Below, one piece after another: positions 43,215 to 54,071 of a stretch of DNA of 64,000 nt (the first letter of the stretch is position 1; each line of letters begins with the position of its first letter). The stretch covers positions 1-64,000 of the forward strand of contig JALNQF010000037.1 in NCBI GenBank assembly GCA_028456385.1. The letters are read 5' to 3'. The notes below the pieces were generated by a model. The model saw only the letters and a program-made list of their open reading frames with translations. It was not told the DNA's origin and did no database searches. This stretch comes from Ophiosphaerella korrae. Taxonomy: Eukaryota; Ascomycota; Dothideomycetes; Pleosporales; Phaeosphaeriaceae. The translations under genes were made by a program, and so were the position numbers.

Positions 43215-46200
43215 CTACCCCTTAGCCTGCACCTGCTGAAACCTCACCTCGTCCCCACTCGCACTTTCCGCCAACCGAAGCGCGCCCAAACTCGCCGCCA
43301 CATCATGGGGAATACTCGGGATGGGCGGCGCCTCGCCCGTCATCTTGCGTCTCGAGGACGACGCGCTCAGCGCCAGCGAGGCCCGCGGCGACGCCGGAAG
43401 CGGCGTGTGGCTTCTAGGCGGGCCGCGACGATTCATTTGCGCTAACGCGGGATTGATTGTTGCGCCTGGGCTGTTGGAGTTGGAGTTGGAGTTGGAGTTG
43501 GAGCGGGAGAGCGGGGGGGTGTGGGCGTGCGTGGGTTGGGCTTGAGATGGGGGCGCGGGCAGCGGGGCTTGGCGATAATGGAGTTGGATGGTGTTTTCCA
43601 GCGAGGGTGTTTGGTTGGTGGGTTGGAGTGCTTGGGGCGTTGGGAGTGGCGGGGTGTTTCCTCTTATGTGGAGACCTTGGATGTTGGCGCTGGATGCTGA
43701 GGTTGGCGTCTTGAGTGGGCTTTGGGATCTGACGGATGGGGTGGCTGGTGCTGGGGCGGATTGCTTTCCGTATGCGGCCATTATGTCGTTGAAGTCGTAG
43801 CTTGCTGGTAATCGACTTAGCCGCCGGATGTTGGACATGTTTGCGTTGATGAAGGCGGACATCCTCTTCAACGCGAAACCTTGCTGCTGCGATTCGAATG
43901 TGCTAGGTGCTTGTGAGTTCCCGGCTGCTCGAGCAGTGTGCATATCAGCTAGGCGTCTTAGGGGCTGTGACTGGTCGCTGGAAGGCGACTGTCGATTTTC
44001 CTGGGGGTTGAGCCGGAGCGTTTGTTGGGCACTGGCAAAAATCTGTGCAAAGTCCACCTGGGACCCATTAAGTCCAGGGCGAGTCTGTAGTCCTGAGAAG
44101 TCGGTATTATCCGACAGTGAAGGTGGCTTAGCCAGAACAAAGAAAGACCCATCAATAATCTTACGGCGAACGTTATGCCAGCGGGACCGTGCCGGGTTAT
44201 TCTCAATCTCGGGGCGATACATTGACTCTTGCGATAGAGACGTATAGTATGCCTCAAGGCGCGCGGCGATACGTTCCAGGAGGGTGAGAAGATACGAGGC
44301 GAGTTTGATCTAAGATAGTCAGTATTTGATTACTCGAATCCGTTCAGGCCAACATACTTGCTTCGAGCTTGTAGGCTCATCCAGCGCTGCGATCAGATCG
44401 AAAGCATCCATTCCCTGTGCTGCCTCGTCGCGCACTTGCTCAAAGAATGTAATATCGAGCTCAGTTGTATTCTGCGCATATTTCAAGATCCCATTCTCGT
44501 GGAAACGTGCCGCCCTGGCATTGTTGCTGACAAACTCTCCTACTTCAGATATCTCTCGCATGGCTTTGGCAGCATTGGGCCCAGACTGGGCCCGAGTAAT
44601 GGTTCCAATAATGTCCGGAAGCCGCACATCAGGGGTAATGGCATTCGCCAATGAGTAGGAGATCTTGAGATAAATTTCTTGCAGCTTTGCCCCGAATAGG
44701 GTTGATACACCATTCTGCATCAAGCGTGACTGGAACTGGTAGAATTTGCGGACACCGCCAATATTGAGCAAACCGCCAGAGAACCAGATTTTGGAGTCTT
44801 CTAATATGTTTGTAGTTTCGAAATAAAGTGTTGTAAGGCTCTCGATGCTGGTGCGCAGGTACTGATACCACATATCGTAAAGCAGACTAATCTCAGGGTT
44901 TCCGCACTGTGGTTTTGTGCCCAAGTGACCAATAAAGTACTTGGAGAGAAGAGAGGAAACCTCAGGGTTGGTATCATGAGCTAACTCGTGGAAGGTCTTC
45001 GTAGCATCTAATCCTGCACTCGCGGCGACGATCAAGGTACCACCCGGGTGCATGGGTAGGAAGTCTGTGACATCATACACTCCGCCATGTACACCAATCC
45101 ACATCCTGGAGTTTTTCCGGTGTCCTGTGTGTATAGCCAATTTGGACATGGGTATGGTGGGTGTCGTTGATGAGATTGCCCGCGGAGTCATGAAGATATC
45201 CAGCATGAACCGGCGCTCCGCAAATGCAGTAGCCAGCAGGGAGTCGGCTGTGGAGTGTGTCGATGCCTGGTATTTGTAGATTGCCTGCCTTATTCCAGAC
45301 ATGACTGTCTCATACACTGATACTGAGCCGCAGATGTACAGATGACCTCCAAGGCCACCCTGGCTCTTCGACATGACAAGCTCTGAGACGAGTCTACCTT
45401 GATCGATGATGGTAGTATCAATGTATCGGGGTTCCATCTCATGTTCCACCATTTCTTGCATGACAGAGTCGTATATCAATCCCTTGCGATCACGGGAGAA
45501 AGCTGTATGAAGCTCCAATGAGCCTTGCTGCACAAGGCTGCGAAGCTCATCCTCGTGGGTAAACTTCTCACGCGACTGAACACCAAGAAACAATATATTC
45601 CTTCCGATACCAGATTGAATGCGTTTCTGCCAGAAACCTCGGAAGGGTGCAATGCCCGAGCCGCCTGCAAACATGGCGATCGGCACGGTTGTTGACGATG
45701 GCAACTGAAATTGGATTGGCCTTGATACCCCAATCAGTACGGGATCGTCGCTGATTGCACCGGAGTATTGTATTGTTTCCGGTGCAGGATTCAAGAAGCC
45801 GCTAGATACCCCGTACAGTGGTAAGACTGGTTGTATGCTGGCAAAAATGGAATGGCGAGCTGACTCGGCGCGTGACACTGTAAGATCAATCATGCTTGGA
45901 AGAAGCTCGACCGAGGAGTTGCTGATGGAGTATGTGCGCGGGACCTCAAGCTTGATGAGTTTTGGCAGCCAGGTCAAGTTGTCAAGGTCAAAGGCTTGAT
46001 CCCAGATGTCTTGCTGCACTTCAGAGATAGCGAGTTGGAGCAAATCGCCGAGACTCCCTTTCACTGGCCACTCGCTGGACGAGAGAATCTCAAGCGTGCT
46101 TCTTGAAGACGCATGAAGAGTCTGGTGCACCTGAGCGACCAGTTCCTTCGTCAGAGGAGCAAGATGTCCTCTCATAACCAAGTCCCTAACGGTTAATCCT

Positions 46201-48187
46201 ATTGTCGGTTTTCTTGAAACCTGCTCCATGTGCTTCGAAAACCTGGCCCACTCAGAGCCGTTTTCCATCGGAACAACTGTATCCATCATCTGATCCAGGC
46301 CGAGTGCGGCAATAACTTTCGCAACTTCGTGAGATGCATTCATCGGCATGACCGCAAGTCGATCACCCGGCTGAAATGTAATACCAGTATTCGATAGATC
46401 GAACGTTACCATACCCGTCGATCGAGAAGGGTCGCGATCAATACTTTGCCTATCATGAATCCGGGCCTGAAATCGGCACTCTTCAAAGGTTCCTCGCATT
46501 TTCTGTGGTTCGACCTTGACTTCGCCACGGTAAGGGTTTAGCCTCTCCTTCATGGAGTCAGAAAGGGTTTTGTGAACCTCTTCCCAAGGCCGGCCATCTG
46601 AATCTCCCGCACCTGAATTGCCGTTTGTTTCTGTGCGTCCTGTCTTTGCAACTACCTCTAAAAACCCATAAACCTTATAGCGATGAGTTCCCATAAAACC
46701 GCGTTCGCCCGCGTAAGATTCGATTATGCCTTCCAGTACACCTTCGAGGCGGGGATCCGCGCTTGCTTTGACGTACTCAGGTATCCGATAGTGATGTTCT
46801 ATGGCCGTGATGAAAGCTCGGATGTTTAATGGTAACCATCGTCTTAGGTGAACTGCTTCGATTCCAAGGAAGGAATTGTATTTTGTTCGTCCAATAAAGG
46901 CATCCATTAGTAGGAAGAGGGGAAGCGCAAGCCCAGATAGAGCTGGCACACGTTTCGACAATGGAGCTGAGAATTTGGCGTATCGCTGACCCCATTCGAC
47001 AGGATTGGCAAATTGCTCGCCTGCGTTTGGGTTCACACTGATTTTGTGGAACACATACGGCAGTTGATCAACGAGTGTCTTTAATGCGACCATATTCCGA
47101 AGTAGACTCTCCGAGTCTCTGTTCATGACGGCTTCTTGGCAACGAGTGACAACCTCGATGCCAGACTGGAAGCAGCCGTGAACTTCAGCCATACACTGCA
47201 AGAACATCGCTTCGCCACGATCATTGAAAACCTTCTCATGTCAGTTGTATATTACAAATAAAAGTATTGACATACCGGCCACCGAAGATCCATGTTCTCA
47301 GTGCGAACCAAGTAGGGTTGGACGCTTGTGGGATCTCTCAATTTGTAGTTATAGATAGACACATCGAATTGCGTCAGATGTGGAAGCGCGCGTCCCATTC
47401 TTGTGCAAATTTGTCGCAATGGAATCGCAATGTTCCTCGGAATGCCCTTCGTCTCTTCCTCTTCATCGTCATCGCCCCGGATATTCTTAAAGGCTGACTG
47501 AGGTGCAACCACACTGACACCCTCATGTCCATCGTTGGCCTCCTCATATCTGTACACACTCGCTAATATTCCTAGACATACTGTCGCTGCCCACAGCGCC
47601 CTATCCGGTATAATATCAGGAGTCCCATATACTAAAGGAAGTGCCAGGATAGAATTCCGCATATTGCCACGTGCGACCACACCAGGCATACGTTCGCAAA
47701 GATCGGACCAAACACGACCAGGGCTTGATCGGAGAGCAACTGGCGAGTCTGATGGGTCTGGTGGCAGGAATCCGAAACTTGACGACAAGTAACCATCCTT
47801 CCATCCAGTTTTCGGACCGATCTCCTCTGCTCGTAGTAGAACTCGTCGGGCCGGAGCTCCTAATGCGAATGCAAGTAGATCATCATCTTCTGGCTGTAGG
47901 ATGTCTGCGTTCTTTAGGCCTTTCGTTATTGACCTTGCGGGAGCATTGGGCATGAGCACTTCATTGAGGGCCTTTCGCTCCCTATCATGGAGGAAGTTGG
48001 GATTCTCGGACTCCTGTTTGAGTCAGCAGTTGGCCTCAAAAGATAATCAGTGTATTACTTCTGTCGAGACTGTAAAAGCTGCAAGATTAGGCTGGTAGGC
48101 AGCAAATGCACAACCACGTGGACCGACACGACCTGATGGGCATGTGCCTCCAGTTTGCCCGCTGACAGGGCACGCTTGTGTTGACAT
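43215..48187 (-). CDS. Fusion enzyme: IDO-like (DUF1864-type) + FAD/NADPH reductase + cytochrome b5
   Basis: The model has four exons: 48187-48059, 48013-47276, 47231-44358 and 44309-43215, giving 1611 aa. Introns are 44-48 nt and every junction is phase 0 (TVSTE-ESENPNF, LRWP-VFNDRGEA, TSSKQ-IKLASYLL). Residues 1-530 resemble indoleamine-2,3-dioxygenase-like heme proteins (ALPLVYGTPD, LTQFDVSIYNYKL, EVHGCFQSGIEVV, FHKISVNPNAGE, YAGERGFMGTHRYKVYGFLE). Residues 540-960 match the FAD/NADPH half of cytochrome P450 reductase (FQPGDRLAVMPMN, RTYSISNSS, GGSGIAPFRGFW, LYICGSVSVYETVM, AFAERRFMLDIF); no FMN flavodoxin domain is seen. Residues 983-1060 are a cytochrome b5 domain with the heme HPGG at about 1015. 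A helical stretch and a disordered Pro/Ser tail follow. It is presumably a self-sufficient heme oxygenase fed by NADPH; the substrate is unknown. Confidence 0.85.
43483..43506. repeat. Six-base repeat encoding Ser-Asn in the fusion enzyme tail
   Basis: Tandem TTGGAG units on the plus strand encode a Ser-Asn run (SNSNSNSNSN) on the minus strand, in the disordered C-terminal tail. Confidence 0.85.
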
Positions 48188-49484
48188 TGGCGTTGGCTTA
48201 GTATTAGGACTGCGACCGGCGCTAATGTAGATCTAATCAGTGGCAACCGGGCCTAATTCTAGTATTAAAAGTGGTAAATTGAGAATGTCAAAAGACTTGA
48301 ACAGAAAGAGCCTAAGGCTAGACAGGAAGTTCTTATGATGAAATTGAAATAGAAAGCAACGACATGTGAGTTCCATGTGGGCCCACCAGCTGTCAGAGAT
48401 CATATTTGGTGAGTACAATTAGCTGTACAGGATCATCTCTGAGCCCCTTTCGATTGGTTCTTGAGAGTGGAGGATGACCAATAGTTGATGCCTACACGCT
48501 TGGGGCCCACCCTGCCATGCTTGTGCACACTGATCTAACCTTGAACGCACGATATCTGAGGGTCCCAAAAGAAAAACCCCAAGAAAACTTGAGGGGACGC
48601 GCCAGCAGTCTACGAATAGCATGTTACACCGCTAGCTACCAGCTCCTTGCGGCTGACGTTTAGACAGCTAAGCATACTGCCATCATTATATAGCGGCACG
48701 AGCCGTCAAGATACCAGGGACATTTTCGCTAAGTAGATCCTCATGGTAAATGATTCGATGAGAAGGACAAGGGGCGACGCTTCTAGGCTCGGCTGTGACA
48801 ATGGTGAGTTCGGGGTAAGTGAAACGTCGCTTCCCCTAGTGTCGACAAGACTTGGCCAAGTGCCGAGCAGCTTCACACTTGTCGGAGACATTTTGTGCTG
48901 CGACCCTTCATTAAATGCCATCGCAATGCCATCGTCTTGTCACTGGCTGATCGCGACATGCATAAAGCTCGAAGCGTTGTCAGGTGGAGAGCGTGCGATT
49001 TCTGCGCGTGTCCGCTGGCCTAATCACGCCTCAGTGAGCAGGCATTACGAGCTGCGACAGACCTTCGAACAGAACGCGCGGATTACTGCGTATAGGTGAC
49101 GAATAGGCTTTTCAACTCGAAGCTTCAGTATGAGAAGAAGTCGAGGTTAATTGTGTTCTTAGCGGGTCAAAAACGACAACACCTCACCACACAATCTAGG
49201 TACACAGATGGGCATCATGGATAGAAACCTATGTAGACAGTAATTCAAAAAGTAGGTAGCAAGAAGCGAATGAGGATTCGAGGGTGAATATTCTAGGTCA
49301 GAACTCAACAGCATACACTACTAAGGTTAGTGTACGCATCAGTATTGCGTATTCAGCTAAAAGGTGAGACTCTAATGTCACACTACAGTCGCCGTACACG
49401 AAGTTTCGAGCATTCAAAGTTCTGATCATAGCAATAATTCATTCACACTTGATATCAGTACACCCATTTTCCCTATCATTGTCA
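48188..49484. other. Intergenic: promoter of the fusion enzyme gene
   Basis: About 1.3 kb without a credible gene. Both neighbours run on the minus strand. The frame at 48743-49099 has no recognisable features. Confidence 0.45.
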
Positions 49485-51013
49485 TCAAATCGTATACTTA
49501 AATCCAACCTGCCCCTCAACAGCATCCACACTCTCCCCATTGATTGCTTGTTTCTCGATCGTCTTGTTTGTCTTCATAAAAAACATGGTCATGAACGACA
49601 ACACGATCAAAATATAGAGCTGCAAGCCAGCTGTAACCCATAGACCAGTAATATACCTTGGTGCATCCTGCTGCCGGAACGTCGTCGAGGCAATGATACC
49701 TCCGATAGCACCAAATCCTATCTGTAACGCAATGGCAACCGCTCTCTTGCTCTGGCCACGGATATTGTTGCTTTGGTAGGTGAGGATGGCAGGAACGTTG
49801 CCTTGACACCCACAAATTCCAAGGAAAATGCCGAAGTAGCGGGCGCCGTTATTTTTAGTGTATGCTACGACCATGAGGCCGATGATAGTTAATATAGACT
49901 GAGCGGCGATGATGGGGCCGCGGACATGATATTTATCGCCTAGCCAGGCAAAGGTAAAGGCTGTGAACATGGCTGCTATGGCGGGTGGTGCGGATAGAGC
50001 GTTGGCGGCGCCGGGCGAGTAGCCCATTCCAACGAGAATTACTGGCAAGAAGTACGAAAATGCGTACGCTGGCATGGCCGTTGACATGAACATGGTAGCA
50101 AATGCCCAGAGCTTGGGATCAGAGATATGTTGAATGATTTTGGCCATAGTCAGGGGATCCGCAACCGAGTCGCCTCGGTCAGCTTCAATTCGCCTCAGCA
50201 CTAGAGAAGCCTCGTCATGTGTTAAGAAGCCTTTCTTCTCAGCCTTGTCCGGAAAGTCTAGAATGATGAGCCATGCAGCTGCGGCCACAACACACGTTAG
50301 AATGCCTTCAATGATAAAGATCCAGCGCCAACCACGGAGACCACCAACGCCTTCCATTTGCATGAGACCGTACGCGAGAATGTTGGCGAGGCCTCCGATG
50401 CCGACTGAGAAGAGATAAAAACCGCCAAGTCTAGCCTCTTCAGTAACGCTCAATACATCGGGCGTCTAACTTACCGTTTCTGCGTCTCGTACCGAACATA
50501 CCAACATGTTATAAGATATACACAACCCGGGAAGAATCCGGCTTCAAAAGTCCCCAGTAATACACGACATATAGCAAGAGTGATCCAGCTTTTAACGAAA
50601 CCTTGACCGATCATGACAGCGCCCCAGGAGAAGGCAATGAATGCAAGCCAATTGGCACTGCCTACTTTGCGGAGCACAATATTGGATGGGATTTCGAGCA
50701 AGGCATATGGGGGGAAGAAGAGAACCAAGACGATGGTGTATCTATCACCAATTTGGAGTGCGAGGTCCCTTCCCATTCCCGCAATGCGGGCATTAGAGAT
50801 CTAGATGCGTTAGTGTGAGCTTTGAAAAAGTCGAGGTATACTCACATTCGTACGGTCAATTAGGCTTATAGAGTATATTGCCCCAAGAATAGGCAACAAT
50901 CTCCAATCAATCTTTCGCATCAACTTCTTTTCATCGACATGGCTGTCTGTGGTAGGTAACTCATGGTGCCCCTTGTGAGCTGTGTCAGGCTTGGAATCGC
51001 CGTCACTGCTCAT
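49485..51013 (-). CDS. MFS permease of the allantoate/anion:cation symporter (DAL5-like) family
   Basis: The model has three exons: 51013-50846, 50800-50475 and 50430-49485, giving 479 aa. Introns of 45 and 44 nt join LIDRTN-ISNARIAGM and ETQKR-LGGFYLFSV. Twelve membrane spans are expected. Family marks are KIDWRLLPILGAIYSISLIDRTN, the motif-rich loop PPYALLEIPSNIVLRKVG, ICRVLLGTFEAGFFPGCVYLITCWY, GLRGWRWIFIIEGILT, the intracellular linker FLTHDEASLVLRRIEADRGD, AFTFAWLGDKYHVRGP and CQGNVPAILTYQSNNIRGQSKRAV. Members take up organic anions, vitamins or peptides with protons (allantoate, nicotinate, pantothenate and others). The substrate cannot be told. It lies next to the fusion oxygenase on the same strand, but 1.3 kb apart. 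Confidence 0.9.
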
Positions 51014-52488
51014 GGTCAATTGCTTCAACAGTTTCCTACTTGATCAGTGAGTGGGAGTCGAGGTTGGTAGAGCCGCTGGCCGGATATCAACCAGGGCAGA
51101 GTAGGCATTATAAGTCAAGTCCCAAAAGCCGCCCGAGGCAAGCAGCTAAGCAAACAAAGTTACAATTTTCGTTCCTAGGATCTAGGTACATCATGATCTC
51201 AGCCCCTGCCCGTTAGTTGTCCGATTCTACACGCGGCTAGAATCACGGCGGTTTGGCATCTCTTGGTCACCCGAAACGCCGGCCAGATCAAGACAACATC
51301 CGATGAGATAACTCTTAGTCAATGGCGATGTGTAATGATTTCGAATTAATCTCTTAGTATGGGTTTCGCGAATACCACCAGATTGATCATACGCGATGAC
51401 GCTACAGTACACACGGAGACCAGCGGATGCTATGCCATCGTGCCGAGAAGGTTCACAGCATATAATATTTGAACTTGAACTTGCAATAGGAACATGGCGG
51501 AGTAGGTGACAAGGTTCAAGTGCTCCGGCTGGCATGGCATGTTGCGGGGTTGGTCTTGAACAAGCTTTTGACTCGTCACCATGTCACTATCCTTGATGTG
51601 CGCGTGGCAGAGTACCAATCGCTCACTCTTGGATTAGATTTTCGTGACGCGGTCACCGATTAGTTGATATGTCACGATTAGAACAAGCCGGGCGCACCAG
51701 ATGTCTACCTAGGTGACCTCTCCCCTTACGAGATGAAAGACTCCTCCAGTGCTGCATCGCGAAAGGAACCGAAGGTACCTCCAGTTCTCAATGAAATCAC
51801 GCCAATACAACTTTCCCAATTCAACAATTGACGGGTATGAAATAAAAGCTATGAATACAGCCGTTGATTGAAACGCAATCAAATTTACACGCCGCTTATT
51901 GCCTTTTAACTTTAATGATGCTCAGCAAGCTTTGCATGTTGTGGCGCCATTTCTGCCGCAACAGCGCCGTTTCTCGTTTTGCTCTCCCCAAAAATGGGTA
52001 GAGTTGACCTTAGGAGGTATTCGATACTTGCAATTCTATTCTCTCAGCTTCCGTGCCTACGCGTGTTGAGTAAAGCGCGTCTCCGTCATGGAGGTTGGTA
52101 CATGGAGTGCGCCAAAACTTCAGAAGTGACATAAGAGTACGATCAGGTAAACCCCACACTAACCTACTATGTAAGAATAATCAGTGTTCACCAATGCATC
52201 GCTTAGCTTCTTGCTTACTACACTCTAGCGTTGTTTGGAATAGACGCAAGTACAGGAAAGAAACGCTGGCCTAAACGACATTACTTTGACAAGTACAGTA
52301 GGCAGACGACTACTGCAAATCTATGAAGGAACGCGCTGCATTCGCTATACACAAGAAAGGCCGTACTACTTATGATTCATCAAATAAACCTACACGATCC
52401 TTAAATTTTAGAACAGAGCAGTCGCCCCTCAGCCCCATCGTTTCGGTCTCGTCTACAGTTACTTCTACGTCGTTCTTCTATGCCATTT
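51014..52488. other. Gene-free stretch
   Basis: About 1.5 kb with no recognised gene. Small minus-strand frames at 51227-51618 look random. AT-rich patches near 51840-51920 and 52380-52420 may be decayed repeat. Confidence 0.4.
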
Positions 52489-53804
52489 TCACTGACGTCT
52501 GGAGAGCGGTCTCTCACACTTTCCTCCGCATTTCTCTTCCAGCGCTGCGGCCTCCTTCACACTACACTTCATTTGCGCTTCTACAATATCGTGGTAACTC
52601 ATCACCTTTTCATACCCAACCTTTATAAGCTCAATTGTCTTGCTACAATCAGTTTCATTATTCTGCTTGAATAGCAACCGATTCTCATCGAGGAGAAGAG
52701 CAAGCTTGCTCAGCAAAGCACTTAGGGACAGCATTAGTCAGTTTTTGCAAGCAATATCTATTCGAAGAGTCTGAACGGAAACAGACCTATCTTGGACCAG
52801 CCAGACTTGATATATTTCAATTGGTAAACGCCTGCCCGTAGGCACAACTATGAAGCAATATTAACTACTGCTTTCCGCCTATATCAGCCCCGCCTCGATA
52901 TGGTTCCTCTATCTGTTCCCGGTATGCAGCCTTCAGTGGGGCAAATACGCTAAAGTCGCATGGCTGGGGCTTGTGTGAAGCATGCCAAGGAATGCGGCAC
53001 AGGGCAATGTTGTTTTCAAAGCGATACTTTATCACTTCAAGCAACTCATGGGTTCCGGATCCGTCGCAGATCAGTATGCGCGGCTTACTATTCGCCTGCA
53101 ATCTGCTCTGCGGATTGAACACCAGCTTGAGCTAGTCAAAACATATCTTAGGACCCGTATAGCCGGGCTGTGAGCAAGCAAAATGCCATCCAGGAGTGGG
53201 GTCCGTGGTCCAAGTGCTACGGTCGGTCGCAGCTGGCCATATGATTAGCTGCAGAGATACATTCAATGGCTGTCACTATTGTCCGCTTAACGCCCGCACC
53301 TCATTAGGTGCTTGCCTCGTGCTTACTTACAAGAGCCTTGAGCAAGCCGGCCATACTCAGCATGATGCCTGTTTCACCCATATTGTATACACTCTCCGGC
53401 AATACATATGTCCTATCCAGTTCGCCGGCCAATGCTGTCGAACTAATGTCGAGCCTTACCGTAGATATTCTTGTCATGCCGATTCGAATCGAGTGCCTTG
53501 ACCATTTCTGCCTTGAGCTCGTGGTAGAGCTTGCAGGAGGCCTGAGGCCAGTTGTGGTCGGGAAGGAGGGAGGCGCAGATCGTCTCGTTTGCCGCAGGCG
53601 CTTTCAAGTTTGGAAGAGAAAAGACCGCTGACACGCGATAAGATGTGCCAGTGAGCGCAGGTACTTGACAGAAATAGGGAATCCACTGTTAGCCATTCGC
53701 AACGAACACTGAATACTCAACAAGCGCTTCTTCTCCTTCGGTTTCCGTGGGGTACTGTTGACTGTTGGCCCCCTGTATCGAAGGTCGCCCACCACTTGGC
53801 TCAC
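52489..53804 (-). mobile_element. Dead pogo/Fot1-type transposon, distinct from the one at 10-11 kb
   Basis: The minus strand shows, in order: an N-terminal HTH-like part (ANSGFPISVKYLRSLAHLIA), NWPQASCKLYHELKAEMVKALD, the first catalytic region NMGETGIMLSMAG, DGSGTHELLEVIKYRFENNIALCRIP (second Asp), then CDFSVFAPLKAAYREQIEEPYRGG (third Asp) and a helical tail to 52489. The first catalytic Asp of the usual NMDETG is Gly (codon 53378-53376). A TAG at 53134-53132 and several frame changes break the gene, so it is inactive on two grounds. Terminal repeats were not found. Sequence differences from the 10-kb relic (LICDGSGTHE against LNCDGFGSHE) show two separate subfamilies. Confidence 0.82.
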
Positions 53805-54071
53805 GATTTATCTTCCTTTGCCTCAGTTCCAAACAGTAAATCTTTAGCCGACTCCAAGATCAATTTAACATGCACTGGTCCCAAAAGCGCTATCGAAACG
53901 TTGCTGTTGTTGCGAGGCACAGCACGATGTACAATGCATGCAGCCGTTCAGCCTTGTCACGGTATCCCCTCAGCCGGGATACTAACTCAACCTTGCTGCC
54001 TGGGCGTTGTCATCCTCTTTGTCATCGGCTCTCACGTATGGGTCTGCTTCCCATTTTGGGTTTGTACCAAT

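Noticed and set aside
43215..44222. Separate Pro/Ser-rich gene downstream of the fusion enzyme
   Set aside because: The frame has its upstream part (IKLASYLLTLLERIAARLEAYY) directly after a good acceptor that joins in phase to the end of the cytochrome b5 exon, so it is the C-terminal exon.
47252..47959. Stand-alone gene upstream of the reductase
   Set aside because: It ends at a GTATGT donor and continues in phase into the next exon with family-typical sequence on both sides.
51227..51618. Minus-strand frames in the gene-free stretch
   Set aside because: No ATG in good context and no recognisable domain.
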